Shown: positions 7,848 through 16,665 of the stretch, in pieces
Layout: the number at the start of each line of letters is the position of its first letter
How positions within the stretch are numbered: the stretch's first letter is position 1
Source of the DNA: Gaiellasilicea sp033857955
GTDB taxonomy: Bacteria > Actinomycetota > Thermoleophilia > Gaiellales > Gaiellaceae
Length of the DNA: 64,000 nucleotides
Direction of reading: 5' to 3'
Assembly: GCA_033857955.1 (NCBI GenBank)
Contig: JAWVCW010000006.1
Coordinates: forward strand, 310,001-374,000
Notes under the pieces: model-generated
What the model saw: only the letters and a program-made list of their open reading frames with translations
Database searches by the model: none
Told to the model about the DNA's origin: nothing
Position numbers and translations under genes: made by a program

Positions 7848-9164
7848 GTGGAGACACTGAAAACGAAGAGCACGACACCAGCCGACATGGGCGGCACGGC
7901 CGCCGTGGCAGAGGTCGTGGAGGAGATCATCAGCGCCGTCGCAAGGGACGGTGACGCGGCCGTACGCTCGTATTCGGCGCGGCTCGACGGCTGGGAGCCG
8001 GAGAGCTTCCGACTCGGCCCGGAGGAGATCGAGGAGTGCCTCGGTCGCGTTCCTCGACAAGTCATCGACGACATCGAGTTCTCCCAGGCGCAGGTTCGGC
8101 GCTTCGCCCAGGCGCAGCGCGAGACGCTGCTCGATCTCGAGGTCGAGACGCTTCCAGGCGTGCGACTCGGCCATCGTCACATCCCCGTCAACAGCGTGGG
8201 CGCCTACGTTCCGGGCGGTCGCTACCCCATGGTCGCGTCGGCCCATATGAGCATCGTCACCGCCAAGGTCGCGGGGGTCGAGCGGGTCGCCGCCTGCACC
8301 CCCCCGCTCGGCGGTCGCATGCCGGACGCGACCATCGCGGCCATGCAGATCGCCGGAGCCGACGAGATCTACGTGCTCGGCGGGGTGCAGGCGCTCGCTG
8401 CAATGGCGCTCGGAACGGAGACGATCGATCCGGTCGACTTCCTCGCCGGGCCGGGCAACGCGTATGTCGTCGAGGCGAAGCGGCGTCTCTTCGGGAAGGT
8501 CGGCATCGACCTCGTCGCCGGCCCGACGGAGATCCTGATCGTTGCGGACTGCACCGCCGATCCGACAATTCTCGCCGCCGACCTGCTCGGCCAGGCCGAG
8601 CACGGCCCCGCCTCGCCGGCCGTGCTCATCACGACCTCCAGAGCTGTGGCGGAGGAGACCATGCGTCAGGTGGACGCCCAGCTCGTCGACCTCCCCACGG
8701 CCGACGTGGCCGCACGCGCCTGGGAGGACTACGGCGAGGTCGTGCTCGTCGACTCCGACGAGGAGGCGCTCGAGCTCGCGGATGCGTATGCGTTCGAGCA
8801 CGTCGAGATCCAGACAGCCGAGCCTCGCTGGTACCTGGAGCGGATGCGCAACTACGGCGCTCTCTTCCTCGGGGAGGCGACGACGGTTGCCTACGGCGAC
8901 AAGTCGATCGGCACCAACCACATTCTCCCGACGTCCGGCGCCGCGCGCTACACCGGCGGTCTCTGGGTCGGGAAGTACCTCAAGACCGTGACGTACCAGG
9001 AGTGCGACGAGCCTGCCAGCGTGATGGTCGGAGAGGTCGCCGCACGCCAGTGCCGGATCGAGAACTTCGAGGGCCACGCGCGCAGCTGCGACGCGAGGGT
9101 TCTCAAATACACGCAGGCGAAGGTCGCCGCAGGTGAGGATGTGTCGTCGAGGGAGGCGGGGTGA
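7848..9164 (+). CDS. HisD-like NAD-dependent dehydrogenase
   Basis: 438 residues, homologous to histidinol dehydrogenase. Family motifs are present: VGAYVPGGRYPM, FLAGPGNAYV, GIDLVAGPTEILI, the zinc-site region GQAEHGP, YAFEHVEI (YASEHL in true HisD) and NHILPTSGAARYTGG. No histidine-biosynthesis gene is near. Catabolic HisD relatives oxidise other secondary or primary alcohols to acids (for example sulfonated propanediol), so a catabolic alcohol oxidation is likely. The GTG at 7848 is chosen because GGGAAGAG sits 7 nt upstream and the upstream in-frame ATG at 7776 would cover the operator. Its stop overlaps the hyuA start by GTGA. First gene of the plus-strand operon ending at 17441. Confidence 0.85.
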   Translation: METLKTKSTTPADMGGTAAVAEVVEEIISAVARDGDAAVRSYSARLDGWEPESFRLGPEEIEECLGRVPRQVIDDIEFSQAQVRRFAQAQRETLLDLEVETLPGVRLGHRHIPVNSVGAYVPGGRYPMVASAHMSIVTAKVAGVERVAACTPPLGGRMPDATIAAMQIAGADEIYVLGGVQALAAMALGTETIDPVDFLAGPGNAYVVEAKRRLFGKVGIDLVAGPTEILIVADCTADPTILAADLLGQAEHGPASPAVLITTSRAVAEETMRQVDAQLVDLPTADVAARAWEDYGEVVLVDSDEEALELADAYAFEHVEIQTAEPRWYLERMRNYGALFLGEATTVAYGDKSIGTNHILPTSGAARYTGGLWVGKYLKTVTYQECDEPASVMVGEVAARQCRIENFEGHARSCDARVLKYTQAKVAAGEDVSSREAG

Positions 9165-11221
9165 CCTACCGCCTCGGGGTCGACGTTGGCGGGACGTTCA
9201 CCGACGTCCTCCTCCATGACAGCGAGCGGCAGCGCGTCTGGCTCGCGAAGACGCCCAGCACGCCGGAAGACCAGTCGGTGGGCGTGATCGAGGGCATGCA
9301 GCTTGCCGCCACCAGCGCGGGGATCGAGCTCGGCCAACTCGATGCGATCCTGCACGGGACGACCGTCGCGACCAATGCCGTGCTCGAGCGACGCGGTGCC
9401 CGCGTCGGCCTCATCGTCACGGAGGGATTCAGGCACATCCTGCACCTCGCAGAGGCGTGGACCCCCGGACCCCTGTTCGGGTTCATGGTGTACGAGAAGC
9501 CGGAGCCGCTCACTGACACACGGTACGTGCACGAGGTGCCCGAGCGGATCGGAGCAGACGGTTCGACCATCGAGCCGCTCGACGAGGAGGCTGTCCGCAA
9601 AGCGCTTACCGCGCTCGTCGCGGACGGCGTGGAGGCACTCACCGTCTGCCTCCTGAACGCCCATGCGAGTGGACGTCACGAGCGCAGGGTGGCGGAGATC
9701 GCCGCAGAGATCGCGCCGGGGTTGCCGGTGTCGATCTCGTCCGAGATCCTGCCGGAATTCCGTGAGTACGAGCGCACGGTGACGACGCTCGTGAACGCGT
9801 ACGTCGCCCCCGCCCTCTCGAAGTATCTCGCCAACGTCGAGGACGGGCTGAAGGCCGCGAATGCCCGGGCGCCGATCCAGATCGTCCGCTCGGACGGGGG
9901 CCTGATGAGCCTCGAGGCCGCCTGCCGGAACCCCGTCCAGACGGTGCTCTCGGGTCCGGCCGGCGGCGTAAGCGGAGCTTCGGTCGTCGCAACCCGAGCC
10001 GGGTTCGAGCGCATCCTCACCTTTGACATGGGAGGCACTTCAACGGACGTCGCGGTCTGCGTGTCCGGCCGGCCCGAGATCACCCGCGAGACGAGCGTCG
10101 GCGACTTCCCAGTGCGCGCTCCTGCAGTCGACGTGGCGAGCATCGGCGCAGGGGGAGGATCGATCGCCTACATCGCCGAGGCCACCGGCGCTCTCCGCGT
10201 CGGCCCCCAGAGCGCAGGCGCAGTCCCAGGGCCCGCCTGCTACGGCCACGGCGGCACGGCGGCGACCGTCACGGACGCCAACGTCGTCCTCGGACACCTC
10301 CCGCCTCGGCTCCTCGGAGGCGCCATGCAGCTGGACGTGGATGCCGCGCATCAGGCCGTCACGCGCGTCGCCGACGCGCGCGGCGCAGGCGTCGAGGAAA
10401 CGGCGCGGGCGATCGTCGACATGGTGGACGAGGCGATGCTGGGCGCGCTGCGGGTCGTGACGGTCCAGCGGGGCCGCACACCCAGCGATTTCGCGCTCGT
10501 GGCCTTCGGCGGCGCCGGCGGCCTGCACGCGAACGCCCTCGCGAAGATCCTCGGCTCGTACCCGGTGATCGTTCCGGAGGAATCGGGCGTCCTCTCGGCC
10601 ATGGGCTTCATCTCGTCCGACATCAAGAACGAGTTCAGCCAGACGTTCGTCCGGAGCATCGCGTCCACGACGACGGATGCCGTGCGCGAGCGGTTCGAGT
10701 CGCTCACCTCCCGCGCCCGCGAATGGCTCGACGGAGAGAACGTCGCTGCCGCCGACCAAGACCTTCGCTTCATCCTCGACATGCGCTACGCGCGCCAGGG
10801 ATACGAGATCCCGATCGAGCTCGGCGGGGCCGAGCTGGCCGCGCTCGCCCTCGGAGAGCTAGAGGACACTTTCGGCGAGGCGCATCGACTCCTCTACGGG
10901 TTCGTGCTGGAAGGTGGCGCCGAGATCGTGCACCTTCGCGTCGTGGCCGTCGGCCGGGTTCCCATGCCCGAGGTCGAGGCGCGCGCCGTCGGCGGCGCTG
11001 ACGCCTCCGCCGCCCAGACGGGCACGCAACCCGTCTGGACACCGGCCGGCGTCGTCGATGTCCCGACGTACGACCGTGCCGCGCTCGAGCCGGGGATGCA
11101 GATCGACGGATACGCGATCGTCGAGCAGTACGACGCCACGACCGTGATTCTTCCGGATCACCGAGCCGTCGTCGATCCCTGGATGAACCTCCTCATCTGG
11201 CCGGAGGAGCGGAACCGGTGA
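9161..11221 (+). CDS. hyuA: HyuA-type ATP-dependent hydantoinase/oxoprolinase subunit A (copy 1)
   Basis: 686 residues. Actin-like (ASKHA) ATPase motifs of the HyuA/acetone carboxylase beta family: VDVGGTFTDVLL near the N terminus, HGTTVATNAVLERRGA, VLSGPAGGVSGA and FDMGGTSTDVAV. It ends in the usual beta-rich C-terminal region. With HyuB it forms a complex that uses ATP to phosphorylate and open a lactam, imide or hydantoin ring, or, in a sister group, to carboxylate ketones. The GTG start overlaps the HisD-like stop. The partner hyuB overlaps its end by 4 nt. The nearby isochorismatase-fold amidase favours ring opening to a carbamoyl or amic acid over carboxylation. Not resolvable further from sequence alone. 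Confidence 0.9.
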   Translation: MTYRLGVDVGGTFTDVLLHDSERQRVWLAKTPSTPEDQSVGVIEGMQLAATSAGIELGQLDAILHGTTVATNAVLERRGARVGLIVTEGFRHILHLAEAWTPGPLFGFMVYEKPEPLTDTRYVHEVPERIGADGSTIEPLDEEAVRKALTALVADGVEALTVCLLNAHASGRHERRVAEIAAEIAPGLPVSISSEILPEFREYERTVTTLVNAYVAPALSKYLANVEDGLKAANARAPIQIVRSDGGLMSLEAACRNPVQTVLSGPAGGVSGASVVATRAGFERILTFDMGGTSTDVAVCVSGRPEITRETSVGDFPVRAPAVDVASIGAGGGSIAYIAEATGALRVGPQSAGAVPGPACYGHGGTAATVTDANVVLGHLPPRLLGGAMQLDVDAAHQAVTRVADARGAGVEETARAIVDMVDEAMLGALRVVTVQRGRTPSDFALVAFGGAGGLHANALAKILGSYPVIVPEESGVLSAMGFISSDIKNEFSQTFVRSIASTTTDAVRERFESLTSRAREWLDGENVAAADQDLRFILDMRYARQGYEIPIELGGAELAALALGELEDTFGEAHRLLYGFVLEGGAEIVHLRVVAVGRVPMPEVEARAVGGADASAAQTGTQPVWTPAGVVDVPTYDRAALEPGMQIDGYAIVEQYDATTVILPDHRAVVDPWMNLLIWPEERNR

Positions 11222-12984
11222 CCAAGACCGTCGACGTGGCGACCCTCGACCTGATCGAGAATGCGCTTCTCAATGCGCGCTTCGAGATGGACGAGGTCGT
11301 GCGACGTGCAGCCATGTCTCCGACGATTCGCGTCCAGCACGACGAGTTCCCCATGATCTGCAACGCCCGCGGCCAGATGGTCGTGGGCCAGTTCGGATCG
11401 TACATCCCCGAGGTGATCGACCGTTTCGGCGGTGAGATCTCGGAGGGTGACGTGATCCTGCTCAACGACCCGTACCTCTGCAAGGGGTCGATCTCGCACT
11501 GCAACGACTGGCTCGTGATCCTGCCCGTCTTTCACGAGGGCCGGCATATCGCATTCGCCTCGCTCTTCGGTCACATGATGGACGTCGGCGGGAAGGTTCC
11601 CGGAAGCCAGGTCTCCGACGCCACCTCGATCTGGGAGGAGGGCATCAGGATCCCGCCGATCAAGATCTTCAGCCGCGGCGTGCTCAACGAGACGGCCCTC
11701 GACGTCATCCTGAACAACACCCGCACGCCCGACACGAACCGCAGCGACCTGATGGCGATCATCGGCGGCTGCCGCGCCGCGGAGAAGCGGATCGTCGAGA
11801 TCTGTGACCGCTTCGGCCCCGACACGTTCGAGGCCGCCTGCGACGCGCTGCTCGACCGCACCCGCCGGGCGATGGCTCACATCATCCGCCAGTACATCCC
11901 CGAGGAGCCGGCGACGTTCACCGACTGGGTCGACGACGACGGTCTCGGCAACGGCCCCTTCAAGATGGTGCTGACGATCTGGCGTGAAGGCGACGTCTGC
12001 TACGCGGACTGGACAGGGACGGACGACCAGGCGCCGGGCTCGATCAACTTCCACATTCACGAGGGCCTCTGCAAGCTCTTTCTCGGGATCTACATGATCA
12101 TGGCCTTCGACCCGGGGATCCTCTTCAACGACGGTCTCTACGACGTGTTCGAGGTGACGCTCCCGGAAGGGTCGCTTCTGAATCCGAAGTTCCCGGCACC
12201 GCTTTCGAACAGGCTGAATGTCCACACCCGCCTGTTCGACTGCATCAGCGGCGCGCTCGGGCAGAAGGCTCCCGAGCTGTCGATGGCCGCCGGGTATGGG
12301 ACGAGTCCGTTCTTCGTCTTCTCCGGCTACGACGCGGACGGTGAGTACTTCCAGTTCGTCGAGCTTCTCTTCGGCGGGCTGCCCGCCCGTTACAAGGGCG
12401 ACGGTCTCGATGGACACTCCTGGTGGCCGCTGTTCCGGACGACGCCGGCCGAGTACGCCGAGAGCTACTACCCCGTGCGCATCAAGGCGTATACGCCGGC
12501 GCGCGACACCGGTGGCGCCGGGTTCTACCGCGGCGGCACGGGCATCGAGAAGGTGTACGTCTTCACCAGCTCTGGGTCGTTCACCGTCAACGACGACCGC
12601 GCGACGATCCATCCGTGGGGGATCAACGGCGGCCGACACGGCGGCTGCAGCAGCAAGCAGCTGCTCCGCGCCTCGGGTGAGCAGGTCGAGCTGCCCTCCA
12701 AGATCGACCAGGTGCCCGTCGGCCCGGGAGACCGGCTCGTCTTCCGCACCGCCGGCGCCGGTGGGTGGGGAGACCCACTCGACCGCGACCCGCAAAGCGT
12801 CCTCCGCGACGTGCTGCGCGACCTCGTGTCCGTTGAGGCCGCCCTCAGCGAGTACGGCGTCTTGATCGACGGCGACACCGTCGACGAGACCGCGACGAAC
12901 GCCGAACGCGCAGAGCAGCGCTCGGCACGCGGCCCCATCCAGCCTTTCGATTTCGGTCCACTACAGGAGGTCGTGCCAGCATGA
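11218..12984 (+). CDS. hyuB: HyuB-type ATP-dependent hydantoinase/oxoprolinase subunit B (copy 1)
   Basis: 588 residues, partner of the preceding HyuA. Typical HyuB features are an N-terminal VATLDLIENALLNARFEMDE, the HDEFPM segment, DPYLCKGSISHCNDW (conserved acidic/His metal-site region), EEGIRIPPIKI, DDDGLGNGPFK and a late glycine-rich RTAGAGGWGDPLDR. Start (GTG) and end both overlap the neighbours, giving hyuA-hyuB-lyase coupling. It is collinear with the second HyuB (18437-20374) over nearly its whole length, but clearly diverged. That argues for two substrates or two steps rather than a recent duplication. Confidence 0.9.
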   Translation: MTKTVDVATLDLIENALLNARFEMDEVVRRAAMSPTIRVQHDEFPMICNARGQMVVGQFGSYIPEVIDRFGGEISEGDVILLNDPYLCKGSISHCNDWLVILPVFHEGRHIAFASLFGHMMDVGGKVPGSQVSDATSIWEEGIRIPPIKIFSRGVLNETALDVILNNTRTPDTNRSDLMAIIGGCRAAEKRIVEICDRFGPDTFEAACDALLDRTRRAMAHIIRQYIPEEPATFTDWVDDDGLGNGPFKMVLTIWREGDVCYADWTGTDDQAPGSINFHIHEGLCKLFLGIYMIMAFDPGILFNDGLYDVFEVTLPEGSLLNPKFPAPLSNRLNVHTRLFDCISGALGQKAPELSMAAGYGTSPFFVFSGYDADGEYFQFVELLFGGLPARYKGDGLDGHSWWPLFRTTPAEYAESYYPVRIKAYTPARDTGGAGFYRGGTGIEKVYVFTSSGSFTVNDDRATIHPWGINGGRHGGCSSKQLLRASGEQVELPSKIDQVPVGPGDRLVFRTAGAGGWGDPLDRDPQSVLRDVLRDLVSVEAALSEYGVLIDGDTVDETATNAERAEQRSARGPIQPFDFGPLQEVVPA

Positions 12985-13820
12985 CAACCAGTCTCCGCTC
13001 CCGCCTGGCGCAACCCAACGCTCTCGTCGCGCTCGGCGCTCACGACGGGCTCACGGCAAGACTCGCCGAGCGCGCCGGCATCGAGGCCATCTACCACGGT
13101 GGCTATGCCCTCGCCGCGCACCACTTCGGTCTGCCCGACGTCGGCCTCGTCGGCCGCGCCGAGGTCGTCGAGAGCGTCCGGCGCATGCGGGCCGCGACAG
13201 AGCTGCCGATCATCGTCGATGCCGACACGGGGTACGGCTCCGAGGCGGGCGCCTGGTTGACGACCCGAGAGCTCGAGGCGGCCGGCGCGAACGCTGTTCA
13301 GATCGAGGACCAGGTCTCCCCGAAGCGATGCGGGCACATGGAAGGTAAAGAGGTCATCCCGGCGACGGAGATGACGCTGAAAGTGCGCGCAGCCGTGGAA
13401 GCTCGACGCTCGGACGAGACCCTGATCATCGCGCGGACGGATGCGCTCCAGGTGACCGATCTCGACGACGCGATCTCTCGGTGCAACGCATACGCCGACG
13501 CCGGGGCCGACCTCGTGTTCGTCGACGCACCGCGGACGCGCGAGGAGTACGAGGCGATCGGGGAACGCTGCACCGCCCCTGGTGTCGCGAACATGAGCGA
13601 GACCGGAAAGTCTCCGGCGATCCCGACGTCCGAGCTCGAGGCGATGGGCTACGCCCTGGTCATCTTTCCCAGCACCCAGACCTGGTTGTTCACGAAGGCG
13701 TACGCCGAGCTCTGCGAAGCCGTCGTCCGCGATCGCACGACCGCGGCGCTCACCGACCGCTTCACGAGCTTCGACGACGTCAACGACATCCTCGGCCTCG
13801 CCAAGTGGCAAACACGGTGA
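12981..13820 (+). CDS. PrpB/isocitrate-lyase-family carboxylyase (methylisocitrate- or dimethylmalate-lyase-like)
   Basis: 279-residue TIM-barrel enzyme of the PEP mutase/isocitrate lyase superfamily. Seen: YHGGYALAAHHFGLPD at the N terminus, the Mg-binding VDADTGYG, the catalytic-cysteine loop SPKRCGHMEGK, and ARTDALQV. The CGH loop marks C-C bond lyases (methylisocitrate lyase, dimethylmalate lyase) rather than phosphomutases. The expected reaction is retro-aldol cleavage of a 2-hydroxy dicarboxylate to pyruvate or glyoxylate plus a carboxylic acid. There is no prpC or prpD here, so propionate catabolism is unlikely. A LeuCD-type hydro-lyase plus this lyase is the DmdAB/Dml logic. Overlaps hyuB and the amidase by 4 nt each. 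Confidence 0.85.
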   Translation: MTTSLRSRLAQPNALVALGAHDGLTARLAERAGIEAIYHGGYALAAHHFGLPDVGLVGRAEVVESVRRMRAATELPIIVDADTGYGSEAGAWLTTRELEAAGANAVQIEDQVSPKRCGHMEGKEVIPATEMTLKVRAAVEARRSDETLIIARTDALQVTDLDDAISRCNAYADAGADLVFVDAPRTREEYEAIGERCTAPGVANMSETGKSPAIPTSELEAMGYALVIFPSTQTWLFTKAYAELCEAVVRDRTTAALTDRFTSFDDVNDILGLAKWQTR

Positions 13821-14461
13821 GCGCGGCGGACGTCTACCAAACGCGCGGCTTCGGCGGCCGGCAGGGCGCCGGTGAGCGTCCCGCGGTCATCGTCGTCGAC
13901 TTCATCGAGGGGTTCACGAACCCGGAGTCCAGGCTCGCGTGCGACGCAGACTCCGCGGTCGTCGCCACGGCCACGCTGCTCGAAGCGGCCCGGAGATCCT
14001 CGCTGCCGGTGATCTTCACGACGGTTTCCTACTCGGACGACGATCTCGAGCGGGCGGCGATGTTCATCGCGAAAGCGCCCGCGCTCGCGACCCTTCGCCC
14101 GGGTTCCCGCTGGGTCGAGGTAGACGCACGTCTCGGCCGCCGCAACGACGAGCTCGTGATCACGAAGCTCTTCGCCTCCGCGTTCTTCGACACCCGGCTC
14201 CACGAATTCCTGCGCCAGGCCGGCTCCGACACGGTCATCGTCGTCGGCGCATCGACGTCGGGATGCGTGAGGGCAACGGCCGTCGATGCCCTGCAGTACG
14301 GATACCGCGTCCTCGTCCCGAGAGAGGGAGCGGCCGACCGCGCGGAGGACGCGCATCGCGCATCGCTCCTCGACCTAGACGCGAAGTACGGCGACGTGAT
14401 CTCGCTCGCCGAGGCGATCGCGGTAGTCGAGGCCGCCGGCACTCTCTCTGCCGCAGGGTGA
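13817..14461 (+). CDS. Isochorismatase-fold amidohydrolase (N-carbamoylsarcosinase-like), copy 1
   Basis: 214 residues from the GTG at 13817. The catalytic triad of cysteine hydrolases of this fold is visible: Asp28 (IVVDFIEGF), Lys117 (ELVITKLFAS) and Cys150 (VGASTSGCVRATAVDA). The TSGCVRAT block is the form found in N-carbamoylsarcosine amidohydrolase, which acts after ATP-dependent N-methylhydantoinase in creatinine breakdown. That pairing with HyuAB supports hydrolysis of a carbamoyl or amic-acid product with release of ammonia. Isochorismate, nicotinamide or ureidoacrylate as substrate cannot be excluded. The gene overlaps the lyase stop; the Fe-ADH gene starts 4 nt after it. Confidence 0.85.
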   Translation: MSAADVYQTRGFGGRQGAGERPAVIVVDFIEGFTNPESRLACDADSAVVATATLLEAARRSSLPVIFTTVSYSDDDLERAAMFIAKAPALATLRPGSRWVEVDARLGRRNDELVITKLFASAFFDTRLHEFLRQAGSDTVIVVGASTSGCVRATAVDALQYGYRVLVPREGAADRAEDAHRASLLDLDAKYGDVISLAEAIAVVEAAGTLSAAG

Positions 14462-14464
14462 GTC

Positions 14465-15700
14465 GTGGCGCATGATCCCGCCGCCTCGTTCGCCTTCGAC
14501 GCGCCAAGGGTGCAATTCGGACCAGGCTCGTCGGCCGAGACGGGCGAGCATCTCCGCAACCTCGGCGTCACCCGCGCGCTGATCGTCTGCGACGGCTTCG
14601 TCGCCGAGTCGGGCCTGGCGGAGCGCTTCCGGTCGTCTCTCGAGAGCGAGGGCGTCGCGTCGGAGGTCTACGGCGAGATCACCGGTGAGCCGACCGAGTC
14701 GTCGGTGCTGCCGGCAATAGAGGCGGGTCGCGGCGGATTCGACGGGTTCGTCGGCATCGGTGGAGGCTCCGCGCTCGACACCGTCAAGCTCTGCGCCCTC
14801 TTCGCGACCCACGAAGGAGAGCTGCTCGACTACGTCAACGCACCGCTCGGTCGAGGGTTGCCGGTGCCGGGGCCGCTGCTTCCACTCGTCGCCGTCCCGA
14901 CGACCTCGGGCACGGGGTCCGAGGTGACGACGGTCGCGATCGTCGACTTCCCGCGACTCGGGACCAAGACCGGCGTCTCGCATCGTCACCTCAGGCCGGC
15001 CCTGGCGATCGTCGATCCGCTCCTGACGGTGTCGTGCCCTCCAGGCGTGACGGCGTCGGTCGGAATCGACGCGCTGCTTCACGCCCTCGAGGCTTACACG
15101 GTCCTCGCATACGACGCACGGCCCCGGCTGCCGCTCGCGCAGCGGCCGCCCTACCAGGGCTCCAACCCGTTCTCGGACACCCTGTGCGAGCGTGCAATCG
15201 GGCTCGTGGGGAAGCATCTCCGTACCGCCGTCGCCGACGGCGATCACGCGGAGCCGCGCACGGCGATGTCGCTTGCGGCGACGACGGCCGGCATCGCCTT
15301 CTCCGGCGCCGGCGTTCACGTGCCGCACGCGCTCGCCTATCCGATCGCCTCGCTCGGGCACGGCTGGAGCCCGCCGGGGTACGGAGGCGCAGCGCTCGTC
15401 CCGCACGGGTTCGCGGTGGCCTTGACCGCGCCGGCCGCCTTCCGGTTCATCGAGGATGCGATGCCGGAACGGTGCGCGGCGGCCGCCCGGTTGCTCGACG
15501 GCGGAACCGATCTCGCGGCCTCCTTCGAGCGCCTGCTAGAGGACGTTGGCGCGCCTACCCGGCTGCGCGAGGTCGGCTTCACCGAAAACGACCTTCCTGC
15601 GCTTGTCGCCGGCGCCCTGGAGCAGCAGCGGCTGCTCGTCGGCTCCCCGAAGCCGGTCGGGGCAGCAGAGCTCGAATCGCTGCTGCGAGCTTCCCTGTGA
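14465..15700 (+). CDS. Iron-containing alcohol dehydrogenase (maleylacetate-reductase-like)
   Basis: 411 residues, group III (iron-dependent) NAD(P) alcohol dehydrogenase. Motifs: FGPGSSAETG at the N terminus, nucleotide loop GGGSALDTVK, PTTSGTGSEVT, and metal-site regions GIDALLHALEAY and HVPHALAYPI. GTG start at 14465. Relatives reduce or oxidise semialdehydes, lactaldehyde or maleylacetate, or transfer hydride between a hydroxyacid and an oxoacid. In this operon it probably handles an aldehyde or semialdehyde released by lyase or amidase steps. Confidence 0.88.
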   Translation: MAHDPAASFAFDAPRVQFGPGSSAETGEHLRNLGVTRALIVCDGFVAESGLAERFRSSLESEGVASEVYGEITGEPTESSVLPAIEAGRGGFDGFVGIGGGSALDTVKLCALFATHEGELLDYVNAPLGRGLPVPGPLLPLVAVPTTSGTGSEVTTVAIVDFPRLGTKTGVSHRHLRPALAIVDPLLTVSCPPGVTASVGIDALLHALEAYTVLAYDARPRLPLAQRPPYQGSNPFSDTLCERAIGLVGKHLRTAVADGDHAEPRTAMSLAATTAGIAFSGAGVHVPHALAYPIASLGHGWSPPGYGGAALVPHGFAVALTAPAAFRFIEDAMPERCAAAARLLDGGTDLAASFERLLEDVGAPTRLREVGFTENDLPALVAGALEQQRLLVGSPKPVGAAELESLLRASL

Positions 15701-16665
15701 CGAATCCGGCGGACGTCTCCGGCAGCTGGCCCTCCAGCGTCGCCGTGGTCGGAGCCGGGACGATGGGGATCGGCGTCTCGCACGTGTTCGCCCTCGCCGG
15801 CGTCCCGACCGTGCTGATCGACGCAACCGCAGCCCGCGCCGAGGAAGCACGTACGCGCTCGTTGCAGCTCGTCGCCGCGCTGGCAGAGGCGGGGACCGTC
15901 GATCGCGGAGCTCCGGGCCGCGTCGGGCAGTTCACCTCGGCGGCAGCTTCTGTCGAGGCGGGGGTAGCCGAAGCGGATCTGATCGTCGAAGCCGTGGTCG
16001 AGCGAGCCGACGTCAAGCACGATGTGTACGAGACGATCGAGGCGGCGGCCGATGCGTCGTCGGTCATCGCCACCAATACCTCGTCGATCCCGATCGCGCT
16101 GCTCGCGTCTCGCCTGACGGCTCCCGGCAGATTCCTCGGGGTGCACTGGTTCGTCCCGCCGCTGCTGGTCCCCTGCGTGGAGGTGATCCCGGCTCCTGCG
16201 ACGGACGAGCAGGTCGTCACGGACGTCGTGGCCATGTTGACCGAGCTCGACAAAGCCCCGGTGGTGGTCGGCGACGGGCCTGGATTCGTGGCCAACCGGA
16301 TTCAGTTCGCGATGTTCAAGGAAGCCGCGAAGATCGTGGTGGAGGGACTCGCGACCCCGGAGCAGGTGGACGAGGTCGTACGATCGTCGTTTGGATTCCG
16401 GCTTCCGTTCTTCGGCCCGTTCACGATCGCGGACATGGCCGGCCTCGACGTCTACGCCGACATCTTCGACACGCTCGAGCGCGGTCTCGGGCCAGACTTC
16501 TCGGCGCCCGAGCTCCTGACGGCGCATGTCGCGAACGGCGAGTTCGGCGTGAAGAGCGGACGTGGATTTCTAGACATCACGACAGACGAGGCGGCCGCCT
16601 TGATCGACCGGAGAGATCGCGCGTACCTCGCCCTTGCGCGCCTCCGCCGTGAGCTGGACGGGTGA
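15697..16665 (+). CDS. 3-hydroxyacyl-CoA dehydrogenase (short, single-domain type)
   Basis: 322 residues from the GTG at 15697. N-terminal Rossmann fold VAVVGAGTMGIGVSHVFA, then acidic VLID closing the second strand. Ser-rich catalytic region TNTSSIPIALLA, HWFVPP, then FVANRIQFAM and the dimerisation part FGPFTIADMAGLDVY. 3HCDH N- and C-terminal domains are both present; no hydratase fusion. It uses NAD to oxidise a 3-hydroxyacyl-CoA, or in relatives a free 3-hydroxy acid (L-gulonate or carnitine dehydrogenase type). With the CoA-transferase and HMG-CoA-lyase-like gene in the facing operon, an acyl-CoA branch is plausible. Overlaps Fe-ADH and SDR by 4 nt. Confidence 0.88.
   Translation: MTNPADVSGSWPSSVAVVGAGTMGIGVSHVFALAGVPTVLIDATAARAEEARTRSLQLVAALAEAGTVDRGAPGRVGQFTSAAASVEAGVAEADLIVEAVVERADVKHDVYETIEAAADASSVIATNTSSIPIALLASRLTAPGRFLGVHWFVPPLLVPCVEVIPAPATDEQVVTDVVAMLTELDKAPVVVGDGPGFVANRIQFAMFKEAAKIVVEGLATPEQVDEVVRSSFGFRLPFFGPFTIADMAGLDVYADIFDTLERGLGPDFSAPELLTAHVANGEFGVKSGRGFLDITTDEAAALIDRRDRAYLALARLRRELDG

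Noticed and set aside
7740..9077. 445-codon minus-strand frame over the HisD-like gene
   Set aside because: Shadow frame; the plus-strand product has full family motifs and a good start.
11158..12795. 545-codon minus-strand frame over hyuB copy 1
   Set aside because: Shadow frame without recognisable motifs, opposite an intact HyuB.
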